Source of the DNA: CAIMZW01 sp037130455
GTDB lineage: Bacteria > Actinomycetota > Actinomycetes > Nanopelagicales > Nanopelagicaceae
Direction: 5' to 3'
Length of the DNA stretch: 64,000 bases
Assembly (NCBI GenBank): GCA_037130455.1
Contig: JBAXSZ010000005.1
Location: 11,868-75,867, forward strand
Shown here: positions 33,983 through 43,921 of the stretch, one piece after another
Position numbering within the stretch: the first letter of the stretch is position 1
Layout of the letters: every line of letters starts with the position of its first letter
Position numbers and translations under genes: made by a program
The notes under the pieces: generated by a model
Databases searched by the model: none
What the model saw: only the letters and a program-made list of their open reading frames with translations
What the model was told of the DNA's origin: nothing

Positions 33983-36667
33983 TTACCGACCGGAGGATTC
34001 GCTAATCAGAGTCAAGATCATCGAGAGCGCTTCTTGGCTCTTCTCTGGATTAACGCCGCCACCTTGAGCAAAGTCAGCCTTACCTCCGCCGCCGCCACCC
34101 AAAACCAAAGATCCAGCTTTCACCAAATCACCTGCCTTTATTCCAAGGCTTTGAGCGAATTCACTGACGGAGGCAACGAGAGTTGCCCGGTCGCCGGAAT
34201 TGGAAATGAGAACCACCACACCATTCTTAATACGATTGCGCAAATTGGCAGCAATTTCCCGCAGATTCTCTACCGCTATGCCATCGGATAATTGAGCGAT
34301 GATGAAACTAACATCCCCAACTTGTCCAGTTTTATCCAAGAGTTTTTCGGCATCTTTGACCGCTTCGGCAGTTTTATATGTCGCAAGATCTTTCTCAGCG
34401 ACCCGCAATTTCTCCAACATAGAGTGAATGCGCTCTGGAAGTTCTTCAACGCGAGCACCCTTCACTATTTCGGTGAGTGAGTTCAAAATCAGATGTTCCC
34501 GGGCCAAGAAGTTAAAGGCATCGGCTCCAACAAGAGCTTCCACTCGGCGAACCCCGGCACCAATGGAGGACTCGGAAAGTAACTTGACTAGCCCTAATTG
34601 GGCAGAGGAAGTCACATGCGTCCCACCGCATAATTCTTTTGCCCATTCACCAATACTGACAACGCGCACACGATCGCCATACTTCTCACCAAATAGCGCC
34701 ATTGCTCCGATTGCCTTCGCTTCACTCTGGCTCATGGTTTGGGCCTGCACGGAAAGATTTTCTAGAAGTACAGTGTTAACTCTAGATTCAACTTCTTGAA
34801 GAACTGAATCCGGAACCGCGCTGGAAGAGGGAAAATCGAATCTAAACCGACCCGGAGCATTCTCGGAACCGGCCTGAGTTGCAGCCTCACCTAGGGCTTC
34901 GCGAAATGCCTTGTGGACCATATGGGTTGCGGTATGTGCACGACTAATTGCCATACGTCGTTCAACGTCGATGGATGCCAGCACCGCAGAATCAACCGCC
35001 ACAGACCCTTGAACAATTCGACCGCGGTGAACATAAAGACCAGGAACCGGACTTTGCACTTCATCAATTTCAATCAAGGAGCCGTTGCTCAAACGAATCA
35101 ATCCGCCGTCAGGAAGTTGTCCACCAGCTTCCGAGTAAAAAGGAGTGCGATCCAAGACGATTTCGACATCTTGATCGAGATCGGCTTCAGATACCGGCAC
35201 ACCATCAATCAAAATTGCTTTTATCGTAGATTCAGTTTCGGTCTGGTCGTAACCTAAGAATGAAGTGGATCCCACTGTGTCAATAATGGCGCGATACTCA
35301 CTTAAGTCAGTGTGCCCAGTCTTCTTGGCTCGAGCATCGGCCTTCGCGCGATCCTTCTGCTCCTTCATCAATCGACGGAAGCCATCTTCATCCACGGAGA
35401 GATTCATTTCCGTGGCCATTTCCAAGGTCAAATCAAATGGAAAGCCGTAGGTATCGTGCAATTTAAAGACGGTATCTCCAGTAAGTTTTACACTCTTGCT
35501 CTTCTTTACCTCTGCCGCCGCTAGATCGAATATTAAAGTTCCACTTTTGAGAGTTTGCAAGAAAGACTCTTCCTCGCCAACAGATACTGAAAGAATTCTG
35601 GCTCGGTCTTCAATCAATTCTGGGTATTGAGGCCCCATTGCTTGCAATGATGCTTCAATGAGTTCACCGAAAGTTGGCTCGTGCGCTCCTAGGATTCGCA
35701 TATTTCTAATAGTGCGTCGCATCATTCGGCGAAGAACATAGCCGCGACCTTCATTGCCCGGCAAAACTCCATCGCCAATCAACATCATGGAAGTTCGTGC
35801 ATGGTCTGCAATGACGCGAAGAGCAACATCACTTTTTGCATTGGAACCGTAACGAACATTGGTTAACTCAGTAGCCCGATTTAAAATTTGCATAGTGGTA
35901 TCAATTTCGTAGATATTTTCCACACCTTGCAAAAGCGCAGCCGTTCGTTCCAAACCTAGGCCAGTATCAATACTTTTGGCGGGAAGTTCTCCGACGATGG
36001 GGAAATCATCTTTACTGCCACCTTGACCACGCATATTCTGCATGAAGACAAGATTCCAGACTTCCAAATAGCGATCCTCGTCAGCAACCGGACCGCCCTC
36101 TTTGCCGTATTGGGGACCTCGGTCGTAATAAATTTCCGAACAAGGTCCGCACGGTCCAGGAATACCCATTGACCAGAAATTGTCAGCCATACCCCTTCGT
36201 TGAATGCGTTCGCGTGGGATCCCAATTTGGTTGTGCCAAATATCAGCGGCTTCGTCATCGTTTTGATATACGGTTACCCATAACTTCGATTCGGGAAATC
36301 CATAACCGCCATCGGCGATAGGTTTTGTCAGTAACTCCCAGGCCAGAGCAATGGCGCCCTCTTTGAAATAATCACCGAAAGAAAAATTTCCGCACATCTG
36401 AAAGAAGGAGGCGTGGCGGGTGGTCTTTCCCACTTCCTCAATATCCAGGGTCCGCACACATTTTTGTACCGAGGTGGCACGTTGATAAGGAGGAGTCATC
36501 TCCCCCAAGAAGAAGGGCTTGAATGGAACCATCCCGGCGTTGACAAGGAGCAAGTTGGGATCGTCAGCTATTAAGGAGGCCGAAGGTACCACGGTGTGTT
36601 GTAAGCCTTGGCTATTGCCTGATTCAAAAAATTTAAGCCAACGTTCCCGAATTTCTGCTGAATTCAC
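33983..36667 (-). CDS. alaS: Alanyl-tRNA synthetase
   Basis: Charges tRNA-Ala. The 894 residues are full length: class II catalytic domain (NAGMVPFKPFFLG, QKCVRTLDIEEVGKT, FFQMCGNFSFGDYFK), editing domain with the zinc-type motifs RAHTATHMVH and CGGTHV, and a C-terminal DHHA1 part with a GGGGGG run. The GTG start at 36667 lies five bases after the DUF948 gene. There is no room for a T-box leader. Confidence 0.98.
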   Translation of the reverse strand: MNSAEIRERWLKFFESGNSQGLQHTVVPSASLIADDPNLLLVNAGMVPFKPFFLGEMTPPYQRATSVQKCVRTLDIEEVGKTTRHASFFQMCGNFSFGDYFKEGAIALAWELLTKPIADGGYGFPESKLWVTVYQNDDEAADIWHNQIGIPRERIQRRGMADNFWSMGIPGPCGPCSEIYYDRGPQYGKEGGPVADEDRYLEVWNLVFMQNMRGQGGSKDDFPIVGELPAKSIDTGLGLERTAALLQGVENIYEIDTTMQILNRATELTNVRYGSNAKSDVALRVIADHARTSMMLIGDGVLPGNEGRGYVLRRMMRRTIRNMRILGAHEPTFGELIEASLQAMGPQYPELIEDRARILSVSVGEEESFLQTLKSGTLIFDLAAAEVKKSKSVKLTGDTVFKLHDTYGFPFDLTLEMATEMNLSVDEDGFRRLMKEQKDRAKADARAKKTGHTDLSEYRAIIDTVGSTSFLGYDQTETESTIKAILIDGVPVSEADLDQDVEIVLDRTPFYSEAGGQLPDGGLIRLSNGSLIEIDEVQSPVPGLYVHRGRIVQGSVAVDSAVLASIDVERRMAISRAHTATHMVHKAFREALGEAATQAGSENAPGRFRFDFPSSSAVPDSVLQEVESRVNTVLLENLSVQAQTMSQSEAKAIGAMALFGEKYGDRVRVVSIGEWAKELCGGTHVTSSAQLGLVKLLSESSIGAGVRRVEALVGADAFNFLAREHLILNSLTEIVKGARVEELPERIHSMLEKLRVAEKDLATYKTAEAVKDAEKLLDKTGQVGDVSFIIAQLSDGIAVENLREIAANLRNRIKNGVVVLISNSGDRATLVASVSEFAQSLGIKAGDLVKAGSLVLGGGGGGKADFAQGGGVNPEKSQEALSMILTLISESSGR

Positions 36668-36672
36668 GCTTG

Positions 36673-37059
36673 CTACTCGGAATCGCTGGAAGATCGGCGC
36701 CTGGACTTGTTGGGCTTACTAGCGCCTTTTTTCAATTGCGCGGCAGCCAAAATCGCTCCAGCTGCTTTCATGGCCAAAGTGTTCTTATCCATGAAGGAAC
36801 CCGTTGCGGAGGTGATCTTCTCGGTCAACTCTTCAGCCGACTTGGTAATTTTGTTGATGCTCTGGAGTGGGCCATTAACCAAAGTGACCGTAGTAGTGAC
36901 CTCTTCGATGAGAGGCGCGGTTTCATCCGTTAACGACTTCAACGAGACCTTTGCTTCGTCCACCAGTCTGCCGACTCGGATGACTACATAAGAAATCGCG
37001 ATAGCAATAACTGCCAATGATGATGCCGCAATGATTGTGGCAATGCCTCCAGGACCCAT
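36673..37059 (-). CDS. DUF948 membrane-anchored protein
   Basis: 128 residues with one N-terminal membrane segment (about 7-29), a long helical part with amphipathic repeats (about 30-90), and a basic Ser/Arg-rich tail. This is the DUF948 layout found near alaS in many Actinobacteria. Function is unknown; a structural or envelope role has been suggested. It lies 19 bases after the FtsH-like gene and five bases before alaS, so it probably belongs to the same transcript. Confidence 0.8.
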   Translation of the reverse strand: MGPGGIATIIAASSLAVIAIAISYVVIRVGRLVDEAKVSLKSLTDETAPLIEEVTTTVTLVNGPLQSINKITKSAEELTEKITSATGSFMDKNTLAMKAAGAILAAAQLKKGASKPNKSRRRSSSDSE

Positions 37060-37078
37060 ACCTACAGACTACCCGAAA

Positions 37079-39358
37079 CTACTCTTGCGTCGAAGCAAAT
37101 AAAGGAAGCACCACATCAGATTTCTGATGGGATTTGTGAGCATTAAGTGCCGCCAGATGGTAATCCTCAATCGCTGCAATATTGTTGGAATTCAGGTATG
37201 GACGCCCATCTACCAAAGGTCCTACAGACCCTTCCATAACTGCCACTACATCTTCGCCCGAAAGTGTTTTATAGGTCTCTAATGCATGGGCCAAAGCGAG
37301 TACTTTGACACGATTCTCAACCAAAATCTCCAGCGCTTTTTCAAGAAGTGTAGATAAATTATCTTCGATTCGATCTGAAAGGGCTCTGCGCATCTCCTTT
37401 GCGCCATCCTCCTTACCTTTGCCGCCCCCGGGTGCACCAACTTCAAAACGGCGATTGGATGCATGGGATGAGACGGTAATGCCCATCCCCCAGTGACCTT
37501 CCATAAAACTAGCGATAGTGGTTGCACTCTCTAAATCGCCAGAGACTCCGGATGAGTTATCTCCATCAAAGAACATTCGCTCCCCAGCCAAAGAGGCAAG
37601 CGAGACCAGAATGTCGGCTTCGTACTCAGTGCGCCATCGGGTGAATTGGTCATCGGGTGGAATGCTGGCAACCATTCCCAGATAATCCGAGCCCTTTTCG
37701 ATCGTAGCCAGATCAATAGTCATGTGATACCGAGCTAAATAGGCCATAACTCCATGGCAGGCTTCATGAACCGCCACTGCATGACGCTCTCGGTCGATAT
37801 ATTCAACATCTTCGGCCGGTCCCAACTCCTTAAGTTGCTTTGCCTTAATCATGTCGGACCAGGTGATGGAAGTTCGCCCATGACGAATTGCCATGATCAG
37901 CGCTTCATTTATCGTGTCCTTTATTGTGGCACCAGTTGCATACGGGGTGATGGTCGCCAATTTATCAACTTCTTCGGCACTCAAGGAGTGCGAAACTTTT
38001 GAGAGATAGCCTTCATAAGTCCTAATGCGACCAGCCTTGCTTGGGTACCCGACTCGGTACATCCGATCAATTCTTCCAGGGCGCAACAGCGCTTCATCCA
38101 GCGCTTCTGGCATGTTGGTAGCCATCACAACCAAGATTCGATACTTGGGAGGATTCTTCGGGCGCATTCCCAAAGTACGGCGAACAATGCGATTAAAAAA
38201 TCCGCGCGGTTTCTTCAATCCGGAAAGTTCCGTTAGTAGGGCTTGAAGCGTACCCATTCCAGAATTGCCACCACCCATGGCGCTGTTGGCAACAAAACTT
38301 TCTTGAGTGAGAAGGTTGTGAGTTAATAAGTTCACACTTGGTTCGGACAAATAGGTACCGCCTCGGCATTGGGTTCCCGATAGCGCACTTGTGTTATTGG
38401 CAGAGTTGAGCGAGAAGCGACCACCTGAACTGGAAATTCCACGATTACCCAGAGAGTCTGCTTCATCAAAAAATACAACGACTCCGCCATAGCGAAGTGC
38501 AAGCTTTCGTAATTTTCTAAAGAGTGATTTTACCTTCAAGACACCAACACCAAAGAACATATTGTTAAAGGCGCCAGGATCTACGAATACAAAAGGTTTA
38601 CCGGTCTCCCCCGCCATGGATTCGGCCATCAAGGTCTTTCCAGTTCCCGGAGGTCCCCACAACAAAATTCCACCGGGTACATAGCCGCCATGTTTTTCAA
38701 TTTCCTCGGGTGATTCTAGGAAGAGCAAATTCTCACGAATTCGATTGAGAACATGGTCCTGCCCCCAGACATCGGAAAACCTAGTGCGGATGTCATCTGG
38801 GAAATAGGTATCAATGCCACCTCGACTGAGAAACCAAAACATCGCAACAAATTGAATGACGACGAAAAAGACTCCGAAGAGTAACTGACCAAGGAGCGGA
38901 AGTGCGCTCCAGAGCGCCTTAGGCGCCATAAACAATGCCTTAACCGGAGTTTCCTTGTAGATCGCGCTCAGTACAACCGACAACATCACAATAAAGAGAA
39001 GAGCTTTGACCACTCGAGAAATTCGGTAGCGAGTCCAATCGCTGAACTTGTGAATCAGAGAATCTACAGCTGCAAAATATCTTTGCCAGATCCCATGATA
39101 GGGAGCGAGCATTTCGGCCAACCCAAAGTGGGCCTGTCGGATGACTTCGGCACCCAGAAGGAAGAATATCCACCATCGAGTGCGAAAACCGCTGACGATC
39201 GCATCTTTTGCAGAAAGGATTGGATTATCGGCCAGATCGGCCCAGACCAAAATGAAAAATACGATGGTAAAAAGAAGCGTGAACTTCAAGCGATCATAAA
39301 CCGATAAGTGAATCCGAGTTTTTCTATCGGTATCTCGCGGACGACTGCTCTCGGTCAT
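37079..39358 (-). CDS. FtsH-like membrane AAA+ zinc protease with ATPase insertion
   Basis: 759-residue membrane protease. Four hydrophobic segments (about 25-42, 62-74, 117-133, 155-178) precede an AAA+ module: Walker A GPPGTGKT at 235-242, pore motif MFFGVG at 267-272, Walker B FFDEAD at 296-301, second region of homology ATNMPEALDEALLRPGRID at 413-431. The peptidase has HEACH at 531-535 and a third metal ligand Asp608, as in FtsH. About 114 residues separate the DEAD and ATN motifs, roughly 60 more than in FtsH; the extra part is rich in Gly, Ser and Asn. The N-terminus lacks the simple two-helix FtsH layout. It starts inside the stop of the upstream lipoprotein gene (ATGA). Confidence 0.86.
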   Translation of the reverse strand: MTESSRPRDTDRKTRIHLSVYDRLKFTLLFTIVFFILVWADLADNPILSAKDAIVSGFRTRWWIFFLLGAEVIRQAHFGLAEMLAPYHGIWQRYFAAVDSLIHKFSDWTRYRISRVVKALLFIVMLSVVLSAIYKETPVKALFMAPKALWSALPLLGQLLFGVFFVVIQFVAMFWFLSRGGIDTYFPDDIRTRFSDVWGQDHVLNRIRENLLFLESPEEIEKHGGYVPGGILLWGPPGTGKTLMAESMAGETGKPFVFVDPGAFNNMFFGVGVLKVKSLFRKLRKLALRYGGVVVFFDEADSLGNRGISSSGGRFSLNSANNTSALSGTQCRGGTYLSEPSVNLLTHNLLTQESFVANSAMGGGNSGMGTLQALLTELSGLKKPRGFFNRIVRRTLGMRPKNPPKYRILVVMATNMPEALDEALLRPGRIDRMYRVGYPSKAGRIRTYEGYLSKVSHSLSAEEVDKLATITPYATGATIKDTINEALIMAIRHGRTSITWSDMIKAKQLKELGPAEDVEYIDRERHAVAVHEACHGVMAYLARYHMTIDLATIEKGSDYLGMVASIPPDDQFTRWRTEYEADILVSLASLAGERMFFDGDNSSGVSGDLESATTIASFMEGHWGMGITVSSHASNRRFEVGAPGGGKGKEDGAKEMRRALSDRIEDNLSTLLEKALEILVENRVKVLALAHALETYKTLSGEDVVAVMEGSVGPLVDGRPYLNSNNIAAIEDYHLAALNAHKSHQKSDVVLPLFASTQE

Positions 39359-40014
39359 CTTTTACCTCTCACTGTGAAGGAACTGACAATCTCATCGATA
39401 ACTTTGAGATTCTTTGAAAAACAAGTACTAGTACAGCGAACGATCAAAACGTAGATTGTGGAACGATCATCGGAGACCAAGGCGGTCTGATCAATTGTTT
39501 GCGAGACACCTTTCTTAGGTGTGAATTCGAAAACCGTATGAACACCACGAGCGATTTTCTGAATAGATTCTGCGTCATCAAGCAATTGAAATTCTGGAGC
39601 GGTCGCGTCCAGGCCAGAGGCCCAAGAAGTCACTGGCACAATCATGTTTCGAAGCGAGTTATAGGAAACTGCATCTATTTCCTCTGGCAACAGCGACCGC
39701 ACTCGAATGTAGGCAAGCGGTACCGTTGGCGCCACTAAACTCAAAACATGTGAAGAAGTAATTTTCTTACTGGGTGAGAATGCCTCTTGCCACTTCACTG
39801 CATATAACCGATCTAATGCCGTCCCCGTTGCACCTTGACCTTCGCGCGCATTGAGCGCCGCATTAGAAACACGTATCCAATTCTTCGGCACCGAAAAATA
39901 GACGCCATCGGTTTTATCGACTGCATAGAGCCGACTTGGCCCTGAGCAACTTGTCAGTGCGAGGCTGGAGATGATCACGACAAAGCAGAGAGCGCCTAAT
40001 TTTCGAATATACAC
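39355..40014 (-). CDS. Putative lipoprotein coupled to the FtsH-like protease
   Basis: 219 residues with a lipoprotein signal peptide: basic MYIRK, a hydrophobic core, and lipobox LTSC with Cys23. The mature part is a mixed alpha/beta domain (PsbP/LpqN-like in appearance: YFSVPKNW... and a C-terminal VIDEIVSSFTV). I do not recognise a firm family. It starts with GTG and overlaps the FtsH-like gene by ATGA, which points to a joint role, for example as an extracytoplasmic partner. aspS lies upstream, with 52 bases between. Confidence 0.75.
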   Translation of the reverse strand: MYIRKLGALCFVVIISSLALTSCSGPSRLYAVDKTDGVYFSVPKNWIRVSNAALNAREGQGATGTALDRLYAVKWQEAFSPSKKITSSHVLSLVAPTVPLAYIRVRSLLPEEIDAVSYNSLRNMIVPVTSWASGLDATAPEFQLLDDAESIQKIARGVHTVFEFTPKKGVSQTIDQTALVSDDRSTIYVLIVRCTSTCFSKNLKVIDEIVSSFTVRGKR

Positions 40015-40066
40015 CGCGGCAATCTTGCCCTATTTCCGGCTATTTTTCCGCTCAGGCGAGCATTGA

Positions 40067-41815
40067 CTATGGAACTGGTGTGAAGTCAACGCCGGCTTCT
40101 TTGCGTTGTGGCGCAGTAATCGGAGTCGGGGCTCCAGTTAATGGATCTCCGCCACTGGCCGTTTTTGGAAAAGCAATCACTTCGCGGATGGATTCAGCAC
40201 CTGCAAGCAGCGCACAGAGTCGATCCAGTCCGATAGCGATTCCACCATGGGGAGGTGGCCCGTAGTTGAAGGCCTCTAAGAGGAATCCAAACTTGCTCTC
40301 GGCTTCTTCAGGAGTCAAACCGATTACATCAAAGACTCGCTTTTGAACTTCGCGTTGATGAATTCTTATCGAACCGCCACCAATTTCATTTCCGTTCAGG
40401 ACAATGTCGTAGGCATATGCAAGCGCTTCCGCTGGATTGGTGTGAAAGTTTGCAGCAAATTCGGGCTTTGGTCCGGTGAATGGATGATGAACCGCATGCC
40501 AGCCACTTTCGGGGTTTTCGCTATCCAATAGTTCAAACATTGGGGCATCTACGACCCAGAGGAATTCCCATTTGGTTTCATCGATCAGCTTGCATCTACG
40601 ACCAATTTCCAAACGGACTGCGCCTAGTAAATTTAGTGAAGAGATCCGGTTGCCAGCTGCGAAGAAGATTGCATCTCCGGGGGCAGCGCCAACTTTGCTA
40701 GCAATTCCAGCAATTTCTTTCTCAGATAAATTCTTTGCAACTGGACCACCCAAAGTTCCATCTTCATGGACCAAAATGTAAGCCAAGCCTTTTGCTCCGC
40801 GGGCTTTTGCCCAATCTTGCCAGGCATCCAGATCGCGACGAGCTGAACTAGCGCCGCCTGGCATAACGACAGCGCCAACGTATTCAGATTGGAACACGCG
40901 GAAAGTTGTTTCAGCAAAGAACTCCGTGACATCTGTGAGTTCGTTGGCAAAACGTAGATCTGGCTTATCCGACCCAAAACGACGCATTGCTTCGTGATAG
41001 GTCATATGTGGAATTGGGGTAGGAATTTCGTAGTTAACAACCTTGCGGAAAACATCTGTGAGAATCTTTTCGGCAACCTCGATGATGTCCTCTTGATCAA
41101 TAAAAGACATCTCAATATCTAACTGCGTAAATTCGGGTTGTCGATCTGCCCGAAAATCCTCGTCTCGGAAGCATCTAGCAATTTGATAGTACTTTTCCAT
41201 GCCGGCGACCATCAACAACTGCTTGAAGAGTTGCGGGGACTGCGGCAGGGCGTACCAACTACCCGGTTGAAGTCGGACTGGAACCAAAAAGTCCCGAGCG
41301 CCCTCAGGTGTGGATCTAGTTAGGTAGGGGGTTTCGATTTCCAAGAATTTCGCTTCATCCATTGCAGCACGGATAGCTGAAGTAACCTGAGAACGCAGTC
41401 GTAGATTTCGGGCTGGGCCTTCACGGCGCAGATCCAAATATCGATATTTCAATCGAACTTCTTCGCTGATGGTGCTCAGATCCCCGCTATCGACAGGAAA
41501 TGGTAGAGGCGCTGCTTCGCTCAAGACTTCCAATTTTTCGCAAATAATTTCGATTTCCCCAGTAGGAATAGCTAGATTTTCATTTCCAGCCGGACGAAGA
41601 CTGACCGTCCCGGTGAGCAATATGCACCATTCAGCTCGCAACGAACCAGCCACGTTTTCATCATGAATTACCGCTTGAACAGCTCCGGATGCATCCCGAA
41701 GATCGATAAAAGCAACCCCACCATGATCTCGGCGGCGGGCTACCCAGCCAGCCAGAATCACGGTAGATCCAACATCGCTCTTGCTCAGAGTTCCTGCAGT
41801 ATGCGTTCTTAGCAT
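40067..41815 (-). CDS. aspS: Aspartyl-tRNA synthetase
   Basis: Charges tRNA-Asp, possibly tRNA-Asn as well. The 582 residues have the N-terminal OB domain (VGSTVILAGWVARRRDHGGVAFIDLRD), class II motif 2 (ARCFRDEDFRADRQPEFTQLDIEMS), a GAD insertion domain, and motif 3 (GGIAIGLDRL). This is the bacterial-type length. Discrimination between Asp and Asn tRNA cannot be read without gatCAB/asnS data. It follows hisS after 15 bases. Confidence 0.97.
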   Translation of the reverse strand: MLRTHTAGTLSKSDVGSTVILAGWVARRRDHGGVAFIDLRDASGAVQAVIHDENVAGSLRAEWCILLTGTVSLRPAGNENLAIPTGEIEIICEKLEVLSEAAPLPFPVDSGDLSTISEEVRLKYRYLDLRREGPARNLRLRSQVTSAIRAAMDEAKFLEIETPYLTRSTPEGARDFLVPVRLQPGSWYALPQSPQLFKQLLMVAGMEKYYQIARCFRDEDFRADRQPEFTQLDIEMSFIDQEDIIEVAEKILTDVFRKVVNYEIPTPIPHMTYHEAMRRFGSDKPDLRFANELTDVTEFFAETTFRVFQSEYVGAVVMPGGASSARRDLDAWQDWAKARGAKGLAYILVHEDGTLGGPVAKNLSEKEIAGIASKVGAAPGDAIFFAAGNRISSLNLLGAVRLEIGRRCKLIDETKWEFLWVVDAPMFELLDSENPESGWHAVHHPFTGPKPEFAANFHTNPAEALAYAYDIVLNGNEIGGGSIRIHQREVQKRVFDVIGLTPEEAESKFGFLLEAFNYGPPPHGGIAIGLDRLCALLAGAESIREVIAFPKTASGGDPLTGAPTPITAPQRKEAGVDFTPVP

Positions 41816-41830
41816 TGCTTAATTCACAAC

Positions 41831-43081
41831 CTAACTGTCTCGAAGAAATTCTTCTAAAGAAGAAATCGTAACGGATTGGCTTTCGCCTGAATTCATATTT
41901 TTGACCGGGATGGACTCCATGTGAAGTTCATCAGCGCCTAACACCAAAGAAAATTTTGCCCCGCTCTTGTCGGCCATTTTCATAGCGCTCTTCAATGCTC
42001 GATCGCCGTACGCCATATCAACGGTCAATCCGGCATTTCTTAGTCCATTTACAATTTGAGCAACTTTCACTTTCGCCTCATCACCTAAAGCGATTGCAAA
42101 AAGGTCCAGTTTTTGTAGCGGGGCCAGCTCAATTTCCTCGGCTTGGCAGGCCAATAGAATCCGATCGACACCCATTCCATAACCAATGCCAGATAAATCA
42201 GCGCCTCCAAGTTGTTTCATCAATCCGTCATACCGCCCACCGCCACCAATTCCAGATTGAGCACCCAATTTTTCGTGGATAAATTCGAAGGTGGTTCCGG
42301 TGTAATAGTCCAACCCTCGGACCATGCGTTTATTAATAACAAAATCTATGCCAAAATCCTTAAGCAGCGACTGTACGGAGTGGAAATGCGCCTTACTTTC
42401 CTCCGATAGATAGGTGAGCAGTAACGGGGCATTTTCCATCTGCTTCTGCACCGCCTCGCGCTTGTCATCGAAGAGACGTAATGGATTGACAGCCGCCTTT
42501 GCGCGAGTCGCCTGGTCCAATTCAAGCCCAGCGATGAACTTATCCAAATCGACTCGATGCGCTTTTCGGGATTGAGCGTCTCCAAGCGAAGTAATCTCTA
42601 ATCGGTAATCCTTTAATCCTAATTTCTTTAAACTGCGATCGGCAGTGGCGATTACTTCCGCGTCAATCTCGGGATCATTGAGCCCAATGGCCTCAATACC
42701 CACTTGGTAGAACTGACGGTAGCGACCTGCTTGTGGGCGCTCGGCTCTAAAGAAAGCGCCGGAATACCAAACTTTTACGGGTAGTTGACCGCGATCCAAG
42801 CCATGCTCTATCACCGCTCGCATTACACCAGCAGTTCCTTCTGGGCGAAGCGTGATAGACCGTCCGCCTCGATCCTCGAAGGTGTACATCTCTTTAGTGA
42901 CTACATCCGTGGTTTCGCCTACGCCTCGGGCGAAAAGTTCGGTATCTTCAAATACTGGAAGTTCCATGAGTAAATACCCAGCTTGCACCGCCGCGGATAT
43001 TAAACTTTCACGAACCACTTCAAAATGCAGTGAGCGCGGCGGGGCATATTCACTAACCCCTTTTGGCGCCTGAAATTTCAT
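41831..43081 (-). CDS. hisS: Histidyl-tRNA synthetase
   Basis: Charges tRNA-His. About 416 residues from the ATG at 43081, which makes an ATGA overlap with the upstream MBL gene; the ATG two codons earlier is less likely. Class II motif 2 is TLRPEGTAGVMRA, followed by WYSGAFFRAERPQAGRYRQF, the His-specific LDYYTGTTFEF, and motif 3 GIGYGMGVDRI. The MBL-hisS-aspS series matches other Actinobacteria. Confidence 0.97.
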   Translation of the reverse strand: MKFQAPKGVSEYAPPRSLHFEVVRESLISAAVQAGYLLMELPVFEDTELFARGVGETTDVVTKEMYTFEDRGGRSITLRPEGTAGVMRAVIEHGLDRGQLPVKVWYSGAFFRAERPQAGRYRQFYQVGIEAIGLNDPEIDAEVIATADRSLKKLGLKDYRLEITSLGDAQSRKAHRVDLDKFIAGLELDQATRAKAAVNPLRLFDDKREAVQKQMENAPLLLTYLSEESKAHFHSVQSLLKDFGIDFVINKRMVRGLDYYTGTTFEFIHEKLGAQSGIGGGGRYDGLMKQLGGADLSGIGYGMGVDRILLACQAEEIELAPLQKLDLFAIALGDEAKVKVAQIVNGLRNAGLTVDMAYGDRALKSAMKMADKSGAKFSLVLGADELHMESIPVKNMNSGESQSVTISSLEEFLRDS

Positions 43082-43773
43082 GACCATTTCCCATTCAAGA
43101 ATTCTTCACGTAGGTAAGGATTACTCTTACGCTCTCGGCCAATTGTAGTTTGACCACCATGACCTGGATGAACAATTAACTCATCGGCCAGGGGAAGAAC
43201 CTTCTCTTTTAATGTTTTGAGCATCGCGACAGGCGAACTTGTAGGTAAGTCATATCTTCCAATCCCGCCGGCAAAGAGGGTATCGCCAGAGATTAAATGC
43301 TCATTGTCTACCTGGACCATGATGGAACCTTTGGTGTGACCTGGCGAATGAATCATTTCCAAATGCATTCCTGCAATTTCGAGCTTTTGACCATCAGCGA
43401 CGACCTGCACTTCAGCTGGTTCGGCAAAATCAGTAACACCCAATTGGGTCATCAGGGCTCGCAATTCACCATCGGGCCGCAACGCCCGCCAGGGATCGGT
43501 CAAAAGAGCGCGGTCGCTCTGGTGAATGAGAGCCGGGATTTGGTAGTGATCAGAAACCGGAAAAATCGAGAATGTGTGATCCAGATGCCCATGTGTCAGG
43601 ATTGCTGCGATTGGTTTGAGATTCTCCTTATCCAGGACACGTCTAACTCGCTCTAACATGCTCGGATCTCCGCCTATGCCCGGGTCCACAATCAAACATT
43701 CAGAATTTCGTGCCGAGGCAAAAATCCAACAATTAGTCCCAAAATAGGGTGCCTGGATTACTTCAATTATCAA
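43078..43773 (-). CDS. Metallo-beta-lactamase-fold hydrolase (glyoxalase II-like)
   Basis: 231-residue MBL-fold protein with the binuclear metal motif THGHLDHT, later ligands in HSPGHTKGS and SGDTLF, and a C-terminal VHPGHGG. It is annotated as glyoxalase II or hydroxyacylglutathione hydrolase in relatives, but Actinobacteria lack glutathione, so the true substrate is unclear. The gene begins the transcript that continues into hisS (ATGA overlap) and aspS. Confidence 0.88.
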   Translation of the reverse strand: MIIEVIQAPYFGTNCWIFASARNSECLIVDPGIGGDPSMLERVRRVLDKENLKPIAAILTHGHLDHTFSIFPVSDHYQIPALIHQSDRALLTDPWRALRPDGELRALMTQLGVTDFAEPAEVQVVADGQKLEIAGMHLEMIHSPGHTKGSIMVQVDNEHLISGDTLFAGGIGRYDLPTSSPVAMLKTLKEKVLPLADELIVHPGHGGQTTIGRERKSNPYLREEFLNGKWS

Positions 43774-43904
43774 GCTTGCCCCTCAACTTCCCTCAGTAAA
43801 GGGGTTCAGGGTACCCTTATCACTCTGTAATTGATGGCCGTTTAGCTAACGAACCCTCAACTTAGGTCATATCCGTATCCGATCTACGCAGTGCCACAAC
43901 GGAA

Positions 43905-43921
43905 GCTTGCACAATGCAAGC
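43905..43921. repeat. Inverted repeat upstream of the DUF349 gene
   Basis: GCTTGCA-CAA-TGCAAGC is a perfect 7-base inverted repeat with a 3-base centre, 28 bases before the DUF349 start. It lies in the 175-base gap between the divergent MBL and DUF349 genes, the largest intergenic region in the window. It could be an operator or a 5' UTR hairpin. The same gap also holds the 10-base palindrome agggtaccct at 43808-43817. I see no convincing -10/-35 boxes. Confidence 0.6.

Noticed and set aside
40015..40066. Possible terminator (GCTC-GCCT-GAGC plus AAAAA) between the lipoprotein and aspS genes
   Set aside because: The stem is only four base pairs, and the tract after it on the minus strand is A-rich rather than T-rich.
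33983..43081. T-box leaders before alaS, aspS and hisS
   Set aside because: The spaces before these genes are 5 to 15 bases or overlaps, too short for any T-box; the same holds for thrS.
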